In this document: in pieces, positions 18,937 through 27,838 of the stretch
Layout: each line of letters starts with the position of its first letter
How positions within the stretch are numbered: the first letter of the stretch is position 1
Origin: DIGJ01 sp041739345
Lineage (GTDB): Bacteria; Bacillota; Clostridia; Lachnospirales; Lachnospiraceae
NCBI GenBank assembly: GCA_041739345.1
Contig: JBGSNZ010000005.1
Location: 1 to 64,000, forward strand
DNA: 64,000 bases
Direction: 5' to 3'
Made by a program: the position numbers and the translations under genes
The notes under the pieces: generated by a model
The model's input: the letters and a program-made list of their open reading frames with translations, nothing else
What the model was told of the DNA's origin: nothing
Database searches by the model: none

Positions 18937-18975
18937 ATGGCTGTGTACCTTTTGTTACACAGCCATATTATTTTA
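18937..18975 (+). terminator. Terminator of deacetylase copy 2
   Basis: Same ATGGCTGTGTA / TACACAGCCAT stem as at 15537, with a shorter loop, then ATTATTTT. From here to 19095 I see no gene, only a weak AGCAGG/CCTGCT hairpin near 19039-19072. Confidence 0.88.
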
Positions 18976-19095
18976 AATTTTGCAGTCAACTTCTAAAAAT
19001 ACACAAAAATGTAATTTAAATAAAATTCCAATAAAATAAGCAGGTGTTCGTTTATCTAACATCCTGCTTTTCATAAACGCTAAACTTCTTTTATT

Positions 19096-19159
19096 AAATA
19101 TAAAATAGTGTATACGAAAGACCAGTTTGGACTTTTCCAATAACTGATTTCGTATACAC
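19096..19159 (-). terminator. Terminator of the nucleoside-catabolism operon
   Basis: Long minus-strand hairpin: outer 12-bp perfect stem (GTGTATACGAAA / TTTCGTATACAC, 19108-19119 and 19148-19159), an inner CAGTT/AACTG pairing, then a U/A-rich tract (TATTTTATATTT). It lies 43 bases after the last gene. Confidence 0.85.
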
Positions 19160-19201
19160 CATCAAAGATTGTTTACATATAAAATTGCTTACCTAAAACA
19201 T

Positions 19202-19924
19202 TTAGCAACTTGTGACGAATTCTTTAATTTTATCTTTCATAGCTGGAATATCATTCTGTAAATTCAAAATTGTGCTTCCTACAAATGCAGCATCTGCACC
19301 TGCTTCTTTTACCATGATGATATCTTCTGGGCTATGAACACCAACTCCACAATAGATCGAGCGATCGATTCCATGGGCTCTAAGGCCTCTAATACAATCT
19401 TTTAATGTTGGATATTTGGTATTTACATAACCTTGCCCAGGTGTTGGTTTTGCCTGCATATAAACAAACCCATTGGACTCTTTTGCACGAATAATTTCTT
19501 CTTCTAACATCTGATATTGCACATAGCATGATACTCGTAAACCAGCATTGATACACTGATTTTTTACTTCGTCTGAAGTAAGTCCAACTAATAATACATC
19601 TTTAAAATCATTATCTAAACAAAATTTCATGAATTTCTTAACTCCGATTTCAAGAATCGTATTTTCATAGGATAATACAAGTAATTTTACATTAGGAAGA
19701 TTTTTATGTACTTGTACGATTTCTTCCATATACTTTTCATAATCATCACAAACCTCTAATGCTTTTTTCATTCTGTCAGCAATTAAATCACTTTCTAAAA
19801 ATGGGTCATGAGACGGAAAATCAATTTCAATTATTCCACAACCTGCTTCTGAGTACTCGTTTGCCATCTGAATACTTGATTCAATGGTTGGATACCCATT
19901 TGATAAATATAAAATAACTTCCAT
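19202..19924 (-). CDS. TrpA-like TIM-barrel enzyme, unknown reaction
   Basis: A 240-aa homologue of the tryptophan synthase alpha chain without any trp neighbours. I chose the ATG at 19924 (MEVILYLSNGYP, AGGGGG upstream) over a longer form. The region equivalent to the TrpA active site reads IIEIDFPSHDPFLESD: the general-base Glu is present but the usual Asp of PLADGP is Glu. The phosphate-binding end is kept (CGVGVHSPED, AAFVGSTIL). It may catalyse a retro-aldol cleavage of a phosphorylated sugar derivative. Last gene of the operon, 13 bases after the alcohol dehydrogenase. Confidence 0.72.
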   Translation of the reverse strand: MEVILYLSNGYPTIESSIQMANEYSEAGCGIIEIDFPSHDPFLESDLIADRMKKALEVCDDYEKYMEEIVQVHKNLPNVKLLVLSYENTILEIGVKKFMKFCLDNDFKDVLLVGLTSDEVKNQCINAGLRVSCYVQYQMLEEEIIRAKESNGFVYMQAKPTPGQGYVNTKYPTLKDCIRGLRAHGIDRSIYCGVGVHSPEDIIMVKEAGADAAFVGSTILNLQNDIPAMKDKIKEFVTSC

Positions 19925-19937
19925 AGTATTCCCCCTG

Positions 19938-21083
19938 TTAGCCGTTGTATGCTTCAATAAATAAATCTTTTAGTTCTTCAATAGTTGGTATGATTGGATT
20001 TGTCTTTGTACAACCATCTGCTTTTGCCATCTTGGCTAAGCTATCCAACATATCCATATATTTTTCTTCATCTGAAATAACTGCGCTTAAAGTAGTCGGT
20101 ATTTCAACTCTTTTATTCAATTTCTGTACGGTTTCAATTAAATCATCACTACAAATACTTTTTGCTAATCTAGCATAAGCTTCTTTTGCATATGGTTCGT
20201 CCGAATTAAATTTCATAACATAAGGTAATAAAATAGCATCAGCTAGTCCATGTGCAATATGGAAATGGCTTCCTAACGTATGAGCCATAGAATGAACAAT
20301 TCCTAATGATACATTAGTAAACGCCATACCTGCAACCATTGATGCATTTACCATAATTTCTCTTGCTTTTAAATCATCTCCGTCTTCGAAAGCTGCTGGC
20401 AATGTTGAAATAATGTCTTGCGCTGCTCTTGTTGCTAATATATCACTTACATAGTTTGCACGATTAGATACCACTGCTTCCAGTGCATGAGTGAGTGCAT
20501 CTAGTCCAGTTTCTGCTGTGATGTGCTTTGGCATAGAGGCAGTCACTTCTGGATCGCAGATTGCAATATCAGGCATCATTTCCATATTGCCAAGACCCTG
20601 TTTCATTCCTGTTTCATCCTCTGTAATTACGACAGAACGAGACACTTCACTTGCTGTTCCACTTGTGGAAGGAATACAACAAAGCCTTGCTTTTTTACGA
20701 ATCTTTGGAAATTCATATGGAGGAAAGAGTTCTTCTAATTTTGTTAGTTCCTCATTTTCATAATAAATCCACATCGTTTTTGCAGCATCCATAGTAGATC
20801 CACCGCCTAATGCAACGATTAAATCTGGTCCAAATCCTTTCATTTCATTTGCACCACGCATTACAGTTGAAAAATGTGGATCGGGTTCAACTCCAGAAAC
20901 TACCATAGTTTCAGCACCTGCTTCATGAAAATAGTCCTCTACCTTTTTCAACACACCGCTCTTTATCATACTAGCTCCACCAATTACGATAGATACTTTT
21001 TTTACTTTCATTGTTTTAATATATGCAAGACAACCTTCGCCAAACATCAGTTCGCTTCCTGCCAATTTCATAGGTCTCATCAT
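19938..21083 (-). CDS. Iron-containing alcohol dehydrogenase
   Basis: A 381-aa type III alcohol dehydrogenase. The N-terminal dinucleotide domain has GGGSTMDAAK (near 95). The C-terminal helical domain supplies the metal ligands in GLDALTHALE (Asp and His), VHSMAHTLG (His) and FHIAHGLADA (His). It oxidises or reduces an alcohol/aldehyde with NAD(P). AAGGAG lies 10 bases before the ATG. Its operon context suggests a sugar or sugar-phosphate derived intermediate rather than ethanol; this is inference. Confidence 0.85.
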   Translation of the reverse strand: MMRPMKLAGSELMFGEGCLAYIKTMKVKKVSIVIGGASMIKSGVLKKVEDYFHEAGAETMVVSGVEPDPHFSTVMRGANEMKGFGPDLIVALGGGSTMDAAKTMWIYYENEELTKLEELFPPYEFPKIRKKARLCCIPSTSGTASEVSRSVVITEDETGMKQGLGNMEMMPDIAICDPEVTASMPKHITAETGLDALTHALEAVVSNRANYVSDILATRAAQDIISTLPAAFEDGDDLKAREIMVNASMVAGMAFTNVSLGIVHSMAHTLGSHFHIAHGLADAILLPYVMKFNSDEPYAKEAYARLAKSICSDDLIETVQKLNKRVEIPTTLSAVISDEEKYMDMLDSLAKMAKADGCTKTNPIIPTIEELKDLFIEAYNG

Positions 21084-21124
21084 ATTATCTAACTCCTTTA
21101 TTATCTTATAAAAATATCTAATTG

Positions 21125-21916
21125 TTACAATTTAACTGCCTTAATCAGATTATGAACCAAATCAAAATCAATTGGATTTGTCAAAATACCGTCTTTTTTA
21201 AGACTAGATCCAACGATACATCCATCTGCAATATTTAACTGGTCGTCAATATTATGTTGATTGATACCGCTGCCAGCAAATACAGGTACCTTAACAACAT
21301 TTTTTACTCTCTTGATCAAATCAATCGGTGTTTCTTCTCCAATTACGCTACCTGTTACAATCAATGCATCTGCGCCATTTGAAACCGCATCTTTTGCACT
21401 TAATTCTATTGTAATTCTAGGATTTAGCATATATGTATGTTTTACTTGTACATCTGCTAAAATTTTTACATGCTCGATTCCAAGTTGTTTTCTAAAGCCA
21501 ACACATTTTCTAGCACATGGGTTAATAATTCCATCTGTAAAGATAACGGTATCTACAAATACAGGAACGCGAACAAAATCTGCGCCACACATTGCCGCTA
21601 TACTAAGAGAAGTCTCACAATCATTAAATGCTGCATCAATACCCATTGGAATCATAACGCTCTTTCTAACACGTTCAGCTGCTGCCGTTAAAGCAACAAT
21701 TTGTGGTTTATCCAATAATTCACGGAATGGGGTATCTCCCATATTTTCAACAATTACTGCATCTGCTCCTGCTTTTTCCAATATAATTGCATCTTGTACT
21801 GCATAATCTAAAATCTTCTCATAATCTCCATCAAATCCAGGAGTTCCTGGTAATGGAAGACAATGTACCATTCCAATTACAGTTTTTGCTCCAACACGAA
21901 TTAATTCTTTACTCAT
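21125..21916 (-). CDS. BtpA/SgcQ-family protein
   Basis: A 263-aa TIM-barrel protein of the BtpA/SgcQ family: opening VIGMVHCLPLPGTPGF, then ADAVIVENMGDTPF, RVPVFVDTVI, ILADVQVKH and GADALIVTGSVIG, with a phosphate-type end PVFAGSGIN. The family is named for a photosystem I assembly protein, but most members sit in sugar-type operons and their reaction is unknown to me. Here it lies between a nucleoside phosphorylase and the dehydrogenase, so a catabolic enzyme role is more likely. Confidence 0.82.
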   Translation of the reverse strand: MSKELIRVGAKTVIGMVHCLPLPGTPGFDGDYEKILDYAVQDAIILEKAGADAVIVENMGDTPFRELLDKPQIVALTAAAERVRKSVMIPMGIDAAFNDCETSLSIAAMCGADFVRVPVFVDTVIFTDGIINPCARKCVGFRKQLGIEHVKILADVQVKHTYMLNPRITIELSAKDAVSNGADALIVTGSVIGEETPIDLIKRVKNVVKVPVFAGSGINQHNIDDQLNIADGCIVGSSLKKDGILTNPIDFDLVHNLIKAVKL

Positions 21917-21962
21917 CTTTCTACTGCTCCTTTCTTATTTCCATTATTGCATCATCATTTGA

Positions 21963-22703
21963 TTATTTATTACAATAATTGTGGATACCTTCTAATGTTG
22001 TACGACAAAGTAAGTCTTCGGCATCTTTTCTATCCTGTCCGGCTAATACTTCTTTTAGGTTTTCCAAAACAGTAGTCATTGTCATAATACAGGTTTTTAC
22101 ACCCATTAATCTTCCTACTGTCAGCATACACGCAGACTCCATATCAATTCCTGTTACATGTAGCTTCTTTAATTGTTCAAATACGCCTGACATATCTCGT
22201 TTGAATTCTTTTGAAAACTTAGAATCATGCATTTGGCTATAGAAACCATCCATTGTACAGCTGATTCCATTTACATAGTCTGCACCCATCTGTACTACAG
22301 TTTCATTCATTATCCTAACCAATTCAAAATCCGCTACTGCTGGATATCCCTCTTCTACATATGTTTTACTTGTGCTTTCACGTCGTATGGATGCAACTGG
22401 AATAATAAACTTTCCAAGCATATCATCCTGCAATGCCATGGCTGTTCCCATGCGAACAGCTACTTTCATACCTGCTTCGTACATTTCTTCCATAGCAATT
22501 GCGGCACTTGGTGCACCGATTCCCGTAGATGTTACTGTAATTGGTATCCCTTTATATGTACCTGTGTAAGTATTAAATTCTCTTAAAAATGCTACTTGCT
22601 TCGGATTGTCTAGATACTTTTTTAATAATTCAACTCTCCATGGGTCTCCTGAAAAGATAACATAATCTGAAACTTTTTCTGCTCCCATATATAATGTGCT
22701 CAT
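21963..22703 (-). CDS. Nucleoside phosphorylase (NP-I, uridine-phosphorylase-like)
   Basis: Predicted to split a nucleoside with phosphate into base and pentose-1-phosphate. The ATG at 22703 (MSTLYMG) has GAGGAG at good spacing. The 246-aa product shows SGDPWRVE (phosphate Arg), TSTGIGAPSAAIAMEE, VRMGTAMALQ and GIDMESACMLTV (EMES-like ribose-binding motif, here DMES). The base-specificity loops differ from the E. coli Udp pattern as far as I can judge, so the base is uncertain. Its start follows the kinase stop by 4 bases. Confidence 0.82.
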   Translation of the reverse strand: MSTLYMGAEKVSDYVIFSGDPWRVELLKKYLDNPKQVAFLREFNTYTGTYKGIPITVTSTGIGAPSAAIAMEEMYEAGMKVAVRMGTAMALQDDMLGKFIIPVASIRRESTSKTYVEEGYPAVADFELVRIMNETVVQMGADYVNGISCTMDGFYSQMHDSKFSKEFKRDMSGVFEQLKKLHVTGIDMESACMLTVGRLMGVKTCIMTMTTVLENLKEVLAGQDRKDAEDLLCRTTLEGIHNYCNK

Positions 22704-22707
22704 ATTA

Positions 22708-23655
22708 TCACTCCTCAAATAATTCTTTTGCTTTTTGTTCTAGTTCCTCTATTGACGGAATATTAGTACAACATCCAACACCTTGTAATACAAATGATGA
22801 TAGGGCTGCACCTAAACAACAGCATTCTCTCAAAGGTCGTTCTTCTAAATAGCCATACAAAAATCCCGCTATATAAGCATCTCCAGCTCCAGTAGCATCG
22901 ACCATATTTCTAATATCACAAACTCCAATTTGATGTTCTTTGATCTCGCCAGATTCTAATCTTTCATGGCAAACACTACCGTCTTTACCTAATGTTGTTA
23001 CAATTATTTTGGCTTTTCCAATTTCAAAAAGTTTTGTTATGGTATCACAGCCAAACAGCTTCTCAATGATGCCCTGCTCTACTTCATTCATAAAAATAAT
23101 TGAACTTTCCGTTAAAATCCTTTTTAAAAATTCCACAGGAAATGCATCAAAATCATCTTTCATTCCAAATACCACTGGAACATTATACTTTGTACACTGT
23201 TCCAAGAAGTAACGGTTATCTGGTTTACTTGCTACAGTAATCACACCGTAGGCTGTCTCTTTAAAAAAATCATCTGGGATTGGTTGCGCATACTTTTTAT
23301 CCATTGCTCCCGGATAATAAATCGTGACGTGGTCATTATGATTGTCCTGCAATAAGTAGCACGTTGATGTTGTCTCATATTCCAAAACGGTTATGCCTTC
23401 CAATGGAACACCAGACTCAATCAAAAATTGTTTAAAACCATTTGCTTCAAAATCATTGCCTACACGAAGGATTGGCATTGCTTTTTTTCCAAGTCGTGAC
23501 AATGAAACCGCAATATTTACGGAACATCCACCATAGTAGATTTTTGCGTTATCTGAATTGGTGACAATTGAGGTATATCCAATTTGTGCTGGTGAATCAA
23601 TCTTAATAATATGATCCATGCTAACATAACCGCTTGTCAAAACATTATATCTCAT
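22708..23655 (-). CDS. PfkB-family sugar/nucleoside kinase
   Basis: A 315-aa ribokinase-like kinase. The N-terminal GGCSVNIAVSLSRLG is PfkB signature 1; DATGAGDAYIAGF near 255 is signature 2 with the catalytic Asp. It phosphorylates a sugar or nucleoside hydroxyl with ATP. In this operon it could act on the imported nucleoside or on the released pentose or its derivative. Nine bases separate it from the hydrolase gene upstream. Confidence 0.85.
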   Translation of the reverse strand: MRYNVLTSGYVSMDHIIKIDSPAQIGYTSIVTNSDNAKIYYGGCSVNIAVSLSRLGKKAMPILRVGNDFEANGFKQFLIESGVPLEGITVLEYETTSTCYLLQDNHNDHVTIYYPGAMDKKYAQPIPDDFFKETAYGVITVASKPDNRYFLEQCTKYNVPVVFGMKDDFDAFPVEFLKRILTESSIIFMNEVEQGIIEKLFGCDTITKLFEIGKAKIIVTTLGKDGSVCHERLESGEIKEHQIGVCDIRNMVDATGAGDAYIAGFLYGYLEERPLRECCCLGAALSSFVLQGVGCCTNIPSIEELEQKAKELFEE

Positions 23656-23664
23656 GTCTGCCTC

Positions 23665-24231
23665 CTATAGTCTGCCTGCATCCAGATTATCAAATAGTGT
23701 TTCACTATCCATAACCTGTCCTAAATATTTACGAATATCTTCTAAATGCACCTTATTTACTTCTTCTGAATTTGTTGCAACGCAGTCGCTAATTACGATT
23801 CCGTTGTAATCAAGATAAAATGCATCAGTTGCCGTTGCACGAATACAACAATTCGTTTTTGTTCCCACAATGATAAGATTTTCGATCTTATTTTCCCGTA
23901 ATACCAAGTCCAAATCCGTTCCAAAGAATCCGCTGTACCGACGTTTGCAAATAACATAATCCTTTTTCTCATCTACAGGAAGCATGGAATCAATTTCGAT
24001 CCCTATAGTACCTTCCATACAGTTCTCACGCATAGAAGCAATCCTTCTGTCTGCTTTATCTTTACGATTGCAGTGCTGTAAGAAAACGATCAAACAATCG
24101 TGTTTTCGGCATTCATCTAACACCTTGCGAATCTTAGGTAATACCTCGCGGTTCTGTGGATAAAAAACCTTGCCTTCTGGGTCCGTAAAATCACGAACCA
24201 TATCAACAATTAAAAGTGCAGTATTATTCAT
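23665..24231 (-). CDS. Isochorismatase-like amidohydrolase
   Basis: A 188-aa cysteine hydrolase with the family triad: Asp in LLIVDMVRDF, Lys in VICKRRYSGF and Cys in TKTNCCIRATA. The DWH-x-H metal site of nicotinamidases is not visible, so it is closer to ureidoacrylate or N-carbamoyl-type amidases. It may break down the base or a ring-opened product. Its start overlaps the end of the upstream permease gene by 8 bases. Confidence 0.8.
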   Translation of the reverse strand: MNNTALLIVDMVRDFTDPEGKVFYPQNREVLPKIRKVLDECRKHDCLIVFLQHCNRKDKADRRIASMRENCMEGTIGIEIDSMLPVDEKKDYVICKRRYSGFFGTDLDLVLRENKIENLIIVGTKTNCCIRATATDAFYLDYNGIVISDCVATNSEEVNKVHLEDIRKYLGQVMDSETLFDNLDAGRL

Positions 24232-25141
24232 TTATTTTAAAACCTCTTTCTCTCACATTTTGATGTTTCATAAAGGATACTACCGATAGCACTGCTATCA
24301 TTACGATATATGGAATACAATCAAACAATCCAGCTGCATTACCTGCATAAATACTCAGGTTAACAGATAATGATCTTGCTAATCCAAATAAAATAGCATA
24401 GACAACAGACTGTACTGGCTTTCCCTGTCCACAATAAATAGCAGCAATTGCAATAAATCCTCTTCCAGCTGTCATATTATTGGTAAATAGACCCAGCCTC
24501 TCTAATGATAGATTCATGCCTGCAAGTCCACAGCCTACTGCACCAATCAAAACCGCAATATACTTATAAAAATTAGTACGGATCCCAATCGCTTTGGCCG
24601 CCTCTTCACTCTCTCCCACAACTCTTACATATATCCCAAATTTTGTATGATACATCAAAATATATATGAATAAAATCATAGCAAAACTGATATATGTAAT
24701 CATTGGATGTCCACTAAGAATACTTCCTAAAATTGGTATCTCTTTGATTAGCGGAATATTAATTTTAAATTCATTTAAGTTGTAATTCGGAATTATAATA
24801 TTAGATGAATTTAATAAAACTAATAAAAATCCAGCAACTGCAGAGGTAATCATATTAATTGAAAGACCAATTACAATTACATTACCCTTTAACGTAATAC
24901 CAAAATAGGAAAATATAATTCCATAAATTAACGACGAAGCAAGTGTTAATAAAACCGTAATAATCATATTTCGTGTAAAGTAATAGATTAGCACCGATAT
25001 GAACGCACCATTTAGCATCATACCTTCCAGCGCAATATTCAATACATTTGCCTTATAAGCAAATATTCCACCTAATACACAAAGGATAATTGGTGCACTA
25101 TGATAAATACAATCATATAGAATACTTTCTAACATTTGCAT
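24224..25141 (-). CDS. Nucleoside ABC transporter permease (NupQ-like)
   Basis: A 305-aa integral membrane protein with about 8-9 helices and the BPD_transp_2 motif ANVLNIALEGMMLNG near residue 30. It pairs with the next permease to form the channel of a PnrA/Nup-type nucleoside importer. AAAGGAGG lies 8 bases before the ATG. Confidence 0.88.
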   Translation of the reverse strand: MQMLESILYDCIYHSAPIILCVLGGIFAYKANVLNIALEGMMLNGAFISVLIYYFTRNMIITVLLTLASSLIYGIIFSYFGITLKGNVIVIGLSINMITSAVAGFLLVLLNSSNIIIPNYNLNEFKINIPLIKEIPILGSILSGHPMITYISFAMILFIYILMYHTKFGIYVRVVGESEEAAKAIGIRTNFYKYIAVLIGAVGCGLAGMNLSLERLGLFTNNMTAGRGFIAIAAIYCGQGKPVQSVVYAILFGLARSLSVNLSIYAGNAAGLFDCIPYIVMIAVLSVVSFMKHQNVRERGFKINE

Positions 25142-25144
25142 ATT

Positions 25145-26206
25145 TTAGGCCTCCTTTGATTTCTTCTTGCTAACAAACCAAATTCTTTTCTCACGAAAGA
25201 ATTTAACTGCTAGGAAGAGGATAATTAATCCCTGTATTAATGCAATAATTTCTTTTGGAACATTGGTGTACATATTTATACTGTCCGCGCCAGTTTTTAA
25301 TGCCGCATAAAAAATAGCTGCAATTAGGATACCTATTGGATCATGACCACCTAACAATGCAATGAGCATACCATCCCATCCAAGTCCTGGATTAGCTGAA
25401 AATGATAAGGTGTACCGATATTGATCTTCCAACATCCATCCTCCTCCGGCAATACCCGCTAATGCACCAGATATTAGCATGATTTTAATGATTGTTCTGC
25501 CAACATTCATACCAGTTGCTTCTGCAAACTCAAAATTTTTACCCATTGAAGTTATTTCATAACCTAATCTGGATTTCTTCATTAGAATATATATAATTGC
25601 AAGTATAATAACAACAAAGAAAAAGAATACGGTCAGGCGGGATTTACCAAAAATTCTTGAAAACATTGCATTCTCAGGTACAATCGATGTACAAACGTAA
25701 CCGTTACCGGTATCACGAAAGACTGTTGTAGCCAGATATTCCAATACTTTGGCTAATGCATAATTCATCATCATGGTAACAACCATCTCGTTTGCTCTAA
25801 ATTTCACTTTTAATACAGCTGCTATCCAAGCATATGCCATTCCAAATACAGCTGCCGTTGTTATACATATTAATTTTAATGCAATTGATGGTAATCCACT
25901 CAGTTGAACAGCAACTATACCTGCAGCAAAACCACCAGCCAAAAGTGATCCTTCAACACCCATATTATATATATTAGCTTTAAAAGTAATTGCTATAGCT
26001 AATCCTGTCAAAATGAGTGGACCTGCATAATGTAAGGTATTTAAAAACCCTGTTCCTGTTAATAATGACTTCTTAATTAAAATTCCATACACTTCAAACG
26101 GATTCTCATTGATTGCAAAAATAACAATACCTCCGACAATAAAGGCCATAAGAACAGGAATTACACAATTTAATATGGTTTTTAAATTGTTTTCTATTTT
26201 ATTCAT
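25145..26206 (-). CDS. Nucleoside ABC transporter permease (NupP-like)
   Basis: A 353-aa membrane protein with a longer N-terminal helix region than its partner. The family motif KANIYNMGVEGSLLAGG is near residue 80. I prefer the ATG at 26206 because AAGGAGG is 9 bases away; the ATG at 26212 is only 3 bases from it. It overlaps the ATPase gene end by 8 bases. Confidence 0.88.
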   Translation of the reverse strand: MNKIENNLKTILNCVIPVLMAFIVGGIVIFAINENPFEVYGILIKKSLLTGTGFLNTLHYAGPLILTGLAIAITFKANIYNMGVEGSLLAGGFAAGIVAVQLSGLPSIALKLICITTAAVFGMAYAWIAAVLKVKFRANEMVVTMMMNYALAKVLEYLATTVFRDTGNGYVCTSIVPENAMFSRIFGKSRLTVFFFFVVIILAIIYILMKKSRLGYEITSMGKNFEFAEATGMNVGRTIIKIMLISGALAGIAGGGWMLEDQYRYTLSFSANPGLGWDGMLIALLGGHDPIGILIAAIFYAALKTGADSINMYTNVPKEIIALIQGLIILFLAVKFFREKRIWFVSKKKSKEA

Positions 26207-27740
26207 ATTCATGTGCCTCCTTCTCTTCTTGTATGCCAGCCATATATAATCCTACTTGCATCATATCCACCGATTTAGGTGAAAGTTCGCCAGAAATTTC
26301 ACCTTTAAACATTACTATTACTCTATCTGACAAACTCATAATCTCTGTTAATTCACTAGAAATCAGTATAATTGAATTTCCACTATTCCGATATTCTAAT
26401 AATTTTCTATGAATGGATTCAATCGAACCAATATCAACTCCTCGCGTTGGTTGACATGCTATTAACAGTCTTGGTTTTGCTGATAATTCTCTTCCAACTA
26501 TAATTTTTTGAGCATTCCCACCTGACAACGAAGAAACATTGCCTTCTATATCTCCAATCCGAATATCAAATCTTTCAACGAATAAATCTCTTTTTTTCTT
26601 TATTTTTTTTCGATTCAAAATCTCATAATAGCATACATCTTGACTATCATGGTAACCAGCTATGCAATTATCTGCGATTGACATGTCTTTACAAAGTCCC
26701 TGTACATAACGGTCTTCCGGAATAATTCCTATTCCTGCCTTTCTAATCTGTCTCGGCCAACAATTTGTTATGTTTTTTTCCTCAAATAAAATAGAACCAC
26801 TTGTAGATGTCATCAATCCACTCATTAATTTGACTAATTCACTTTGACCATTTCCTTCTACACCAGCGATACCCAGTATTTCTCCTTCATGAACCTCAAA
26901 AGATAGATTGTTTACTACTTTTTTCCCAAATACATTTTCCGTTGTCAAATCTTTCACTTCATATACTATTTTTGCATCTTTTTTTACTTCATTTTGATTT
27001 TCTACTGTCAACATAACGTTGCGTCCAACCATCATCTGTGCCAGTTCCTGCTCACTGGTATCTTTTGTCTCCATACTACCAATTACTTTTCCATGCTTTA
27101 TTACGGTAACACTCTCCGATAATTTCATAACTTCACGTAATTTATGGGTTATTACGATAATCGTTTTACCTTGTTTCTTCAGCTCTTTTAAATTACTCAT
27201 CAATTCATCTACTTCTTGTGGCGTTAGTACTGCCGTAGGCTCATCTAAAATTAAAATTTCTACATTCCTATACAACATTTTTAATATTTCAACACGTTGC
27301 CGGCTACCGACAGAAATATCCTCGATTTTATCTAATGGATTTAATTCAAAATTATATTTTTTAATTAAATCTTTTACTTTTCGTATCTCTTCTTTTTTAT
27401 TAATCAATAATTTTCCACTTTCAATTTCGATTCCAAGCATAATATTTTCAAAAACCGTTAAACTTGGAACCAATTTGAAATGTTGGTGAACCATTCCAAT
27501 ACCATGACTAATTGCATCAATTGGACTCCTTAAATTTACTTCTTGATCACGAATCAGTATTTTCCCTTCTGTTGGTTCCAACAAACCATAAAACATATTC
27601 ATTAAAGTACTTTTGCCTGCGCCATTTTCCCCAACAATACATTTTATTTCTTGTGGTTTAACTGATAAATTAATATGATCGTTAGCTGTGAAATCGCCAA
27701 ATCTTTTTGTCAAATCTATGGTTTGAATCATATATTTCAT
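26199..27740 (-). CDS. Nucleoside ABC transporter ATPase (NupO-like)
   Basis: A 513-aa ATPase with two ABC domains. Domain 1: Walker A GENGAGKST, IKCIVG start, SVGSRQRVEI signature, ILDEPTAVLT. Domain 2: degenerate Walker A (GVEGNGQSE), LSGGNAQK signature, and LLIACQPTRGVD in place of Walker B. This layout is that of the YufO/NupO subfamily rather than pentose importers. It powers uptake of the nucleoside captured by the lipoprotein. Confidence 0.9.
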   Translation of the reverse strand: MKYMIQTIDLTKRFGDFTANDHINLSVKPQEIKCIVGENGAGKSTLMNMFYGLLEPTEGKILIRDQEVNLRSPIDAISHGIGMVHQHFKLVPSLTVFENIMLGIEIESGKLLINKKEEIRKVKDLIKKYNFELNPLDKIEDISVGSRQRVEILKMLYRNVEILILDEPTAVLTPQEVDELMSNLKELKKQGKTIIVITHKLREVMKLSESVTVIKHGKVIGSMETKDTSEQELAQMMVGRNVMLTVENQNEVKKDAKIVYEVKDLTTENVFGKKVVNNLSFEVHEGEILGIAGVEGNGQSELVKLMSGLMTSTSGSILFEEKNITNCWPRQIRKAGIGIIPEDRYVQGLCKDMSIADNCIAGYHDSQDVCYYEILNRKKIKKKRDLFVERFDIRIGDIEGNVSSLSGGNAQKIIVGRELSAKPRLLIACQPTRGVDIGSIESIHRKLLEYRNSGNSIILISSELTEIMSLSDRVIVMFKGEISGELSPKSVDMMQVGLYMAGIQEEKEAHEYE

Positions 27741-27764
27741 AAGAATTTATCTCCCTTTAAATTT

Positions 27765-27805
27765 CAAGGAGTTTTGCAAAACTCTTAGTTTTGCAAACTC
27801 CCCTT
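27765..27805 (-). repeat. Stem-loop after binding-protein gene
   Basis: Inverted repeat (CAAGGAGTTTTGCAAAACT with AGTTTTGCAAACTCCCCTTG, one bulge) between the lipoprotein and ATPase genes. It has no U-tail, so it more likely stabilises the lipoprotein mRNA than ends transcription. Confidence 0.6.
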
Positions 27806-27838
27806 GTTTTCATGGTCTCTTATCTACTTTAAACTCAA

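Noticed and set aside
21261..21806. 181-aa plus-strand open frame
   Set aside because: Lies entirely over the BtpA gene, which has clear family motifs; composition is that of an antisense frame.
23665..24231. Nicotinamidase (nicotinamide riboside use) for the hydrolase
   Set aside because: Catalytic triad fits the superfamily, but the nicotinamidase metal motif with DWH is not seen.
27019..27489. 156-aa plus-strand open frame
   Set aside because: Covers the ABC ATPase core region on the opposite strand; no start signal.
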